Assembly (NCBI RefSeq): GCF_028750675.1
Contig: NZ_JAQQPZ010000013.1
Coordinates: forward strand, 1,021,753 to 1,085,752
Direction: 5' to 3'
Source of the DNA: Shewanella metallivivens
GTDB taxonomy: Bacteria > Pseudomonadota > Gammaproteobacteria > Enterobacterales > Shewanellaceae
DNA: 64,000 bases
The translations under genes and the position numbers were made by a program. Positions 58,483 through 64,000 of the stretch are shown in pieces. Position 1 is the first letter of the stretch. Each line of letters starts with the position of its first letter. Under the pieces are notes generated by a model that was not told the origin of the DNA, searched no databases, and saw nothing but the letters and a program-made list of their open reading frames with translations.

Positions 58483-58884
58483 TTAAACGATTGGGGGGCG
58501 GAGCGCTGGGGTACCGTCAATAGAGATTAACTGCTCTATAGGTAATGTGATGGCCGAGTCAACAGGGGCAGGACTGACACTCATATCAGTCGAGAACACA
58601 GAACCGGTAAATGTGATCGTAAAACAATGGCTACAATCACTTCCGCATGTGCCGGCATTATCACAACAATGGCTTTCTTGAATGTCAGACTCTTGGGCTA
58701 ACATCATGCTATGGCAATCTGTGTCGTTTTCCATGTTGCTTGTTGTTGAGCTGTTAGCGGTGTGGTGGAGCATCGGCATGTCATTAGGCGCTATCATTGT
58801 ATTGCCATTAGCTAACACACCTTGCCCTAATAAGGATAACAAAGTGCAAATAGCAATAAGATAATGGCGAATAGATTTACGCAT
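58483..58884 (-). CDS. Secreted Cys/His/Met-rich protein, CopL/DUF2946-like
   Basis: A 133-aa protein with a signal peptide (HYLIAICTLLSLLGQGVLA). The mature part has many candidate metal ligands: MPMLHHT, CHSMM, SHCCDNAGTCGSDCSHC. It ends with PALRPP, a feature of copper-linked CopL/DUF2946 proteins. It lies first in the operon with cusB and cusA. A role as copper sensor, sponge or antisense-type regulator is inferred. There is no outer-membrane cusC gene in the cluster. Confidence 0.72.
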   Translation of the reverse strand: MRKSIRHYLIAICTLLSLLGQGVLANGNTMIAPNDMPMLHHTANSSTTSNMENDTDCHSMMLAQESDIQESHCCDNAGTCGSDCSHCFTITFTGSVFSTDMSVSPAPVDSAITLPIEQLISIDGTPALRPPIV

Positions 58885-59021
58885 AACATCCTAAAAAGTG
58901 AATCAATAAAAACAATCCAAAACAATATAAGTGTATAGCACGTTGCAAACAATGCGCAAACACGCAATTTTGAGCTTTACTTAGGTTATTTAGTCGTGGG
59001 TCATTATCTTTTATGTGAGAT

Positions 59022-59042
59022 AAAGGTCTTAATTAGACCTTT
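59022..59042. promoter_or_regulatory. Perfect 8-bp inverted repeat between the cus and cymA promoters
   Basis: AAAGGTCT / AGACCTTT around a 5-nt centre, in the 352-bp divergent region 58885-59236, which has no gene. It may be an operator or an RNA hairpin near the cymA start. Confidence 0.35.
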
Positions 59043-59236
59043 TGAAATGTAGGGGCATTTTCAGGCTTTGTCAGTTTTTAGTCTGACACCATGTCGCAGA
59101 CACGATCTAGTTCGCATTTTAGATAATTTCTGATAAGGAATCATAAAAATAGCGACTAGAATCAATTTTCTAAATTTAAAAAATCCTAAACTACACAAAC
59201 AAATATTAGAAATCTAGTTTTAATGGAGATTGAACA

Positions 59237-59800
59237 ATGAACTGGCGTGCACTATTTAAACCAAGCGCGAAATACTCAATTATTGCACTTATTGTGGTTG
59301 GTGTAATTGTGGGTGTCGTAGGCTACTTTGCAACACAGCAAACTTTACATGCAACAAGTAGCGATGCTTTTTGTATGACATGTCACCGTGATCACTCGTT
59401 AAGAGATGAAGTGATGGCATCCGCTCACGGTGGCGGTAAAGCCGGTGTGACTGTGCAATGTCAAGATTGTCACTTACCTCACGGCCCTGTTGACTATTTG
59501 ATTAAGAAAATCATCGTGTCTAAAGACTTAATTGGCTTAATGACTATCGATGGCTTTATGACTCAAGAATGGTTAGATGAAAACCGTAAAGAGCAAGCTG
59601 ATTTAGCATTAGAATACTTCCGTAGCAATGACTCTGCTAACTGTCAGCACTGTCACACTCGTATTTACGAAAATCAGCCAGAAACCATGAAGAAAATGGC
59701 TGTTAGAATGCACAGCAATAACTTCAAGAAAGCACCAGAAGACAGAAAAACTTGTGTAGATTGTCATAAAGGTGTTGCTCACCCTTACCCTAAAAAGTAA
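59237..59800 (+). CDS. cymA: Tetrahaem quinol dehydrogenase CymA
   Basis: Inner-membrane NapC/NirT-family cytochrome, 187 aa, that oxidises menaquinol and hands electrons to periplasmic reductases (fumarate, nitrate, Fe(III), Mn(IV), DMSO pathways) in Shewanella. One N-terminal TM (IIALIVVGVIVGVVGYFATQ), and four haem motifs: CMTCH, CQDCH, CQHCH and CVDCH at about residues 46, 75, 138 and 172. It matches the S. oneidensis protein almost residue for residue as I recall, including LPHGPVDYLIKKIIVSKDL. TGGAG precedes the ATG. Monocistronic. Confidence 0.97.
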   Translation: MNWRALFKPSAKYSIIALIVVGVIVGVVGYFATQQTLHATSSDAFCMTCHRDHSLRDEVMASAHGGGKAGVTVQCQDCHLPHGPVDYLIKKIIVSKDLIGLMTIDGFMTQEWLDENRKEQADLALEYFRSNDSANCQHCHTRIYENQPETMKKMAVRMHSNNFKKAPEDRKTCVDCHKGVAHPYPKK

Positions 59801-59814
59801 TAGAGCATCGATTT

Positions 59815-59846
59815 AAAAAAGCCTCGTTAATTAACGAGGCTTTTTT
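59815..59846. terminator. Bidirectional terminator after cymA
   Basis: 16-bp perfect stem aaaaaagcctcgttaa / ttaacgaggctttttt; it serves cymA and the convergent DUF1145 gene. Confidence 0.93.
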
Positions 59847-59856
59847 GTTAATGTAA

Positions 59857-60156
59857 TTAATAAGCGGAAGTGGGTTGAGGCTTAAGATCGCCTAAAGCAA
59901 ATACCCCCCATACTAAAATGGCTGCGTATTTTATGCTGGGTTGATATTGACCTTTAGGGCTAACACGAACCGCTAAAATTAATAATAGGTGCATGACTGC
60001 AGTAAATGCAGCAAAAAGAGTCAGTAAGGTTGTAACATCTTGACTAAATACAAACGATCCATAGGCGAATAATCCCCACATCGACAATGTGGCGGTTTTA
60101 CCGACTAATACCAGATCATTTCGTGTTGTATCGTTTAACGTCTGCTTAATGAGCAT
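59857..60156 (-). CDS. DUF1145 membrane protein (YhhL-like)
   Basis: A 99-aa protein with three TMs (LSMWGLFAYGSFVFSQDV, LLTLFAAFTAVMHLLLILAV, IKYAAILVWGVFALGDLK). It sits 2 bp behind rsmD, the same as yhhL in E. coli, which supports DUF1145. Function unknown. Confidence 0.82.
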   Translation of the reverse strand: MLIKQTLNDTTRNDLVLVGKTATLSMWGLFAYGSFVFSQDVTTLLTLFAAFTAVMHLLLILAVRVSPKGQYQPSIKYAAILVWGVFALGDLKPQPTSAY

Positions 60157-60158
60157 GA

Positions 60159-60752
60159 TTATTGCGCCGAAGTGTCAGTCGTTTGATATTGATAAAGTCG
60201 GTAAGTTACCTGGCCAGCTTGTTTTTCTTTGAGTGGAACCCAAGAGGCGGGAACGGGTAACGACGCGATTTCAGACTCGGTTTCAACGTAAATTAAGGCG
60301 TTGTTGTTGAGCCAATGGTGAGTCATTAATAGATCAATGGCTTTGGTTGCAAGTTCTTTGCGAAATGGCGGGTCAATAAACACAATGTCAAAACCACGTT
60401 GAGTGCCTTTTGCGAGTATAGTAAGGCTGTCGCCATTAATCACTTCGGCATGTTGACATTGCAGGGTGGCTAGGTTTTGTTTTAATTGGTTCGCCGCGTC
60501 TTTTTGCAGTTCAATCATGGTGGCAAATTCAGCGTAGCGCGATAATGCTTCAAGTGACAATGCACCACTGCCCGCAAAACAGTCTAGTACTCTAGCACCG
60601 CGAATATCACTGGCAATCCAGTTAAATAGGGTTTCGCGAACGCGGTCGGTTGTCGGGCGTAAACCTTCTAAATCATGGATAGGCAGCTTACGTGAGCGCC
60701 ATTGACCTGAAATAATTCGCACCTGACCGCTGCTGGTGTTTTTTTTAGCCAT
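60159..60752 (-). CDS. rsmD: 16S rRNA (guanine966-N2)-methyltransferase RsmD
   Basis: SAM-dependent methyltransferase, 197 aa, that makes m2G966 in 16S rRNA. Motifs: VRIISGQWRSRKLP, LRPTTDRVRETLFNWI, SAM-binding VLDCFAGSGALSLEALSR, and the catalytic DPPF (VFIDPPFRKEL). ATG 60750-60752 has GAGGGTGAG. Divergent from ftsY, as in E. coli. Confidence 0.96.
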   Translation of the reverse strand: MAKKNTSSGQVRIISGQWRSRKLPIHDLEGLRPTTDRVRETLFNWIASDIRGARVLDCFAGSGALSLEALSRYAEFATMIELQKDAANQLKQNLATLQCQHAEVINGDSLTILAKGTQRGFDIVFIDPPFRKELATKAIDLLMTHHWLNNNALIYVETESEIASLPVPASWVPLKEKQAGQVTYRLYQYQTTDTSAQ

Positions 60753-60933
60753 CTCACCCTCGTGATTTTGCCTGAACAAAGAAAAAAGAAAGTGGTAGAC
60801 TATGCCACAATCTGAACCGTCGTTATTTTATATCAAACTCGTGATTAAATGTGAGTATTCATCATTTTACTGCACAGAGATGCAACAAACGGCTTCAACT
60901 GAATTTTTAAGCATATAAATATTGGTAGCAAAC

Positions 60934-62586
60934 ATGGCAAAGAAAGGTTTTTTTTCCTGGTTTCGTAAAGATAAGTCCGCCCCTGAAGTTGAAGAGCAGC
61001 AACAAAATGATGCACACGTTGCGCACGATGCTGCCACCGATACCGCAGAACAATCGCAACAGGCTGAGCAACAAAAGCAAGCTACTGAAGCGGCGCAATT
61101 AGAAGCGGCTCGCCTTGAAGCTGAAGCGTTGGCCGCAGAGCAAGCGCGACTCGAATCGGAAGCGTTAGCCGCAGAGCAAGCTGAACAAGAAGCTGCCCGT
61201 ATAGAAGCCGAACGTGTAGAGCAGCAACGCATTGACAATGAACGCGCCGAACAAGCACGTCTTGAGGCAGAACGTCTTGCAACTGAAGCCGAAGCGTTAG
61301 CCGCAGAGCAAGCTGAACAAGAAGCTGCCCGTATAGAAGCCGAACGTGTAGAGCAGCAACGCATTGACAATGAACGCGCCGAACAAGCACGTCTTGAGGC
61401 AGAACGTCTTGCAACTGAAGCCGAAGCGTTAGCCGCCGACAAGCTCGCTGCTGAGCAATTGGCTGCACAAGAACTGGCCGCACAAGAATTGGTCGAGCAA
61501 CAGGCGGCTGAAGAAGCACGCCTAGCGCAAGAGCGTCTTGAAGCTGAAGCTATTGCCGAAGAGGCTTTGGCCGCCGAAAAGTTGGCCCTCGAACAAGCAC
61601 CTATCGAATCAATTGAGCTAGAAGTCCAAGACGAGCCACAAGAGAAGCCTAAAAAAGAAGGCATGTTTGCTCGTTTAAAGCGTGGTTTAATGCGCACTAG
61701 CGAAAACATCGGTTCTGGCTTTATTGGCTTATTCAGCGGTAAAAAAATCGATGATGACTTATTTGAAGAGCTAGAAGAGCAGTTGTTAATAGCCGATGTG
61801 GGTGTGGAAACCACCACTAAATTAATTAAAAGTTTAACTGAGCATGCGTCTCGAAAACAGCTAAAAAATGCTGAAGCACTGTACGATTTAATGCGCGACG
61901 AAATGCAAAAAATGCTTGAGCCAGTTGCCATCCCTCTAGTACCAGACAATGCCGACGGCCCGTTTGTTATCTTGATGGTTGGTGTTAATGGCGTAGGTAA
62001 AACGACCACGATTGGTAAGCTTGCAAAACAGTACCAAAATCAAGGTAAATCTGTCATGTTAGCGGCAGGTGATACCTTCCGTGCGGCGGCGGTTGAGCAG
62101 CTTCAAGTTTGGGGGCAGCGTAACAATATCCCTGTAGTGGCACAACATACGGGTGCCGACAGTGCATCGGTATTATTTGATGCTCTACAAGCTGCGAAAG
62201 CGCGTAAAGTCGACGTATTAATTGCCGACACTGCAGGGCGATTACAAAATAAAAGTCACTTAATGGAAGAGCTTAAAAAAGTGGTGCGAGTGATGAAAAA
62301 ACTCGACCCGAATACGCCTCATGAAGTGATGCTAACTTTAGATGCAAGCACCGGCCAAAACGCCATTAGTCAGGCACAGTTATTCCAAGAAGCCGTTGGT
62401 GTGACAGGCTTAACCATCAGTAAGCTTGATGGCACAGCTAAAGGCGGGGTGATATTTGCGATTGCTGATAAATTTAATATCCCTATTCGTCATATTGGCG
62501 TGGGTGAACAAATCGATGATTTACGCACCTTTAATGCCAATGATTTTATTGAAGCGTTATTCAGTCAGGAAAAAACGGACCAATAA
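60934..62586 (+). CDS. ftsY: Signal recognition particle receptor FtsY
   Basis: SRP receptor GTPase, 550 aa. A basic N-terminal segment (MAKKGFFSWFRKDKS) precedes a long acidic Ala/Glu-rich A domain (about residues 20-235), then N and G domains: MVGVNGVGKTTTIGKLA (G1, near residue 349), DTFRAAAVEQL (G2), ADTAGRLQNK (G3), TISKLDGTAKGG (G4). The A domain includes a perfect 132-bp in-frame tandem duplication (residues 76-119 and 120-163). ATG 60934 is used; a TTG 12 bp upstream is also in frame. Confidence 0.97.
   Translation: MAKKGFFSWFRKDKSAPEVEEQQQNDAHVAHDAATDTAEQSQQAEQQKQATEAAQLEAARLEAEALAAEQARLESEALAAEQAEQEAARIEAERVEQQRIDNERAEQARLEAERLATEAEALAAEQAEQEAARIEAERVEQQRIDNERAEQARLEAERLATEAEALAADKLAAEQLAAQELAAQELVEQQAAEEARLAQERLEAEAIAEEALAAEKLALEQAPIESIELEVQDEPQEKPKKEGMFARLKRGLMRTSENIGSGFIGLFSGKKIDDDLFEELEEQLLIADVGVETTTKLIKSLTEHASRKQLKNAEALYDLMRDEMQKMLEPVAIPLVPDNADGPFVILMVGVNGVGKTTTIGKLAKQYQNQGKSVMLAAGDTFRAAAVEQLQVWGQRNNIPVVAQHTGADSASVLFDALQAAKARKVDVLIADTAGRLQNKSHLMEELKKVVRVMKKLDPNTPHEVMLTLDASTGQNAISQAQLFQEAVGVTGLTISKLDGTAKGGVIFAIADKFNIPIRHIGVGEQIDDLRTFNANDFIEALFSQEKTDQ
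61159..61436 (+). repeat. 132-bp perfect tandem duplication inside ftsY
   Basis: Copies at 61159-61290 and 61291-61422 appear identical at every base, then a 14-bp start of a third copy follows (61423-61436). The unit encodes 44 residues beginning EALAAEQAEQEAARIEAERV. Confidence 0.93.
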
Positions 62587-62589
62587 TCT

Positions 62590-63273
62590 ATGATCCAATT
62601 TGAGCAGGTCAGTAAGATTTATCCAGGCGGGCAAAAAGCGCTGATGGATGTCAATTTTCATCTTCGACAAGGTGAAATGGCTTTTTTAACTGGCCATTCA
62701 GGTGCGGGTAAAAGTACCCTACTCAAATTGATCACTGTGATTGAGCGTGCAACAGCAGGTAAAGTGTCGATTAACGGCCACAACATTGCCAATGTCGGTC
62801 CTAAGCATGTGCCATACTTACGTCGTAACATTGGGATGATCTTTCAAAACCATCATTTGTTGATGGATAAGAGTGTGTTTGACAACATTGCCTTACCGTT
62901 AGTGATTGAAGGCTTTTCCCATGGTGAAATCCGCAAGCGGGTTGCGGGTGCCCTCGACATGGTTGGCCTATACGGCAAAGAGCGTCACTTACCGATAATG
63001 TTATCGGGTGGTGAGCAACAGCGTGTCGGTATCGCTCGGGCGATTGTTAACAAGCCACCTTTACTGCTAGCCGATGAACCAACAGGTAACTTAGACCCTA
63101 AATTGTCAATGGACATTTTACGTTTGTTTGAAACCTTTAATGACTCAGGCACCAGTGTGTTAATCGCCACTCATGATTTAGGTTTAATCGCCCGAATGAA
63201 ATACCGTACCTTTACTTTGCGTCAGGGTAGAATGCTTGGCGGCGAGAGCGCAGACAGGGAAGTAATGCGATGA
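62590..63273 (+). CDS. ftsE: Cell-division ABC ATPase FtsE
   Basis: ATPase partner of FtsX, 227 aa; FtsEX activates peptidoglycan hydrolases at the septum. Walker A GHSGAGKSTLL, signature LSGGEQQRVGIARAI, Walker [14 protein letters not shown]. It starts 3 bp after ftsY and overlaps ftsX by ATGA, the conserved ftsY-ftsE-ftsX operon. Confidence 0.97.
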   Translation: MIQFEQVSKIYPGGQKALMDVNFHLRQGEMAFLTGHSGAGKSTLLKLITVIERATAGKVSINGHNIANVGPKHVPYLRRNIGMIFQNHHLLMDKSVFDNIALPLVIEGFSHGEIRKRVAGALDMVGLYGKERHLPIMLSGGEQQRVGIARAIVNKPPLLLADEPTGNLDPKLSMDILRLFETFNDSGTSVLIATHDLGLIARMKYRTFTLRQGRMLGGESADREVMR

Positions 63274-64000
63274 GTAAAAAGCCCAATATTACCCAAAGCA
63301 AGCTGCCTTTGAGTGGCCGTATCGTGATGTTTTTTATTCGTCATGTGCAGCAAGGTATGTCGAGTATGGGTGAGCTGTGGCGAAGCCCTGTTTCGTCCAT
63401 TATGACCATGGCTGTGCTGGGGGTGAGCTTAAGCTTGCCTGCTGCATTGCAGGTGTTAGTTAAAAATGCTGAAAATATTACGCAATCGTGGAACAACGCG
63501 GCTGAAATTTCGCTATTTATTAATACCGGCCGCAGTGAGCAATCGATTCAAAGTTTATTGTCGCGGGTTAAGGCGTTTCGCGAAGTTGAAACCGTAAGCT
63601 ATATCAGTCGCGACCAGGCATTAGAAGAGTTTCAACGTTTATCTGGATTTGGCGAAGCCTTATCTTACTTAGATGATAATCCGCTGCCCGCAGTTGTTAC
63701 TGTGACCCCATCGGTTAAGTACTCAAGCCCTACCGGTGCGCGAGAGTTGCTCGCTAAATTAGAGCGTGAGCCAGAAGTGAACTTTGGCCGTCTCGATATC
63801 GAGTGGCTAGAGCGCTTGCAAGCGCTGCTTAAATTACTCGAAAAAACCGTGTTAGCCATTGCTGCATTACTCGTGCTAGCCGTGGTGCTGGTGATTGGTA
63901 ACACCATTCGTTTAGCCATTATGAATCGCCGCACCGAAATTGAAGTGATGAAGCTGGTGGGCGCTACCGAAGCCTTTATTCAACGGCCTTTTTTATACAC
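63270..64000 (+). CDS. ftsX: Cell-division protein FtsX (partial, 3' end outside window)
   Basis: Inner-membrane partner of FtsE, of which about 243 codons are present (full length is usually near 320). It begins MSKKPNITQSKLPLSGRI, then the first TM (SSIMTMAVLGVSLSLPAALQ), a periplasmic domain (NAAEISLFINTGRSEQS; SYISRDQALEEFQRL) and the start of the second TM block (TVLAIAALLVLAVVLVIGN). The reading frame is open to the last base of the window. ATG 63270 overlaps the ftsE stop. Confidence 0.95.
   Translation, partial: MSKKPNITQSKLPLSGRIVMFFIRHVQQGMSSMGELWRSPVSSIMTMAVLGVSLSLPAALQVLVKNAENITQSWNNAAEISLFINTGRSEQSIQSLLSRVKAFREVETVSYISRDQALEEFQRLSGFGEALSYLDDNPLPAVVTVTPSVKYSSPTGARELLAKLEREPEVNFGRLDIEWLERLQALLKLLEKTVLAIAALLVLAVVLVIGNTIRLAIMNRRTEIEVMKLVGATEAFIQRPFLY

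Noticed and set aside
61082..62009. Long open frames on the minus strand across the ftsY repeat region
   Set aside because: They are antisense to the repetitive Ala/Glu codons of ftsY; the Ser/Ala/Cys/Arg-rich product is a shadow of that repeat.

Overview
This window is gammaproteobacterial chromosome and almost certainly from Shewanella. The strongest marker is a 187-residue tetrahaem CymA at 59237-59800, the menaquinol dehydrogenase that feeds anaerobic respiration in that genus. Gene order agrees: cymA next to DUF1145-rsmD // ftsY-ftsE-ftsX, lexA-sulA, plsB, a cox operon, bioH/comF/nfuA, and tex-greB and ompR-envZ. I cannot name the species. I saw no rRNA, tRNA, CRISPR array, transposase or prophage.

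Layout. 0-2.1 kb: envZ-ompR. 2.2-8.2 kb: a three-gene ABC exporter (membrane fusion protein, ATPase, FtsX-type permease) and two unknown secreted proteins. 8.4-13.9 kb: cyoABCDE bo3 quinol oxidase with a small unknown upstream gene. 14.6-19.5 kb: SulP transporter-UspA, a YjdF-like protein and a DMT transporter, with short repeats between them. In E. coli ompR and greB are close neighbours, so about 2.1-19.5 kb looks like accessory cargo between two core blocks. 19.6-22.6 kb: greB and tex, divergent. 22.8-29.4 kb: an envelope-modification module (eptA-like, dgkA, response regulator, sensor kinase, LtaS-like transferase) with PmrA-box-like direct repeats upstream of both transferases. 29.4-37.3 kb: Q-rich protein, bioH, comF, nfuA with a predicted IscR site, FKBP, S9 peptidase, MATE pump, polysaccharide deacetylase. 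37.3-46.5 kb: a complete cytochrome c oxidase locus (coxB, coxA, ctaG, DUF2909 on the other strand, coxC, SURF1, a SCO-like unknown, ctaA, ctaB, sco). 46.9-53.5 kb: lexA-sulA with two SOS boxes, plsB-mtr, a double VOC protein, and a small membrane protein/lipoprotein pair. 53.6-58.9 kb: CusBA-type metal efflux with a CopL-like small protein. 59.2-64.0 kb: cymA, DUF1145-rsmD, and ftsY-ftsE-ftsX, the last cut by the window end.

How it works together. Respiration and copper dominate: two haem-copper oxidases, each with its own haem O synthase, copper-delivery proteins for the cox enzyme (Sco, CtaG, SURF1), copper efflux (CusBA) and the anaerobic quinol hub CymA. The second theme is the envelope: OmpR/EnvZ, EptA/DgkA/LtaS-like, PlsB, exporter, FtsEX.

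Most noteworthy are the EptA-DgkA-two-component-LtaS-like module with its repeated half-sites, a CoxB with three tandem cytochrome c domains (two of them a recent 462-bp duplication), a perfect 132-bp duplication in ftsY, three metal-binding YCPMHP domains in CusB, and a DUF2909 gene overlapping SURF1 antiparallel. None is proven to be a new system; the envelope module is the best candidate for one whose full composition is not well described.
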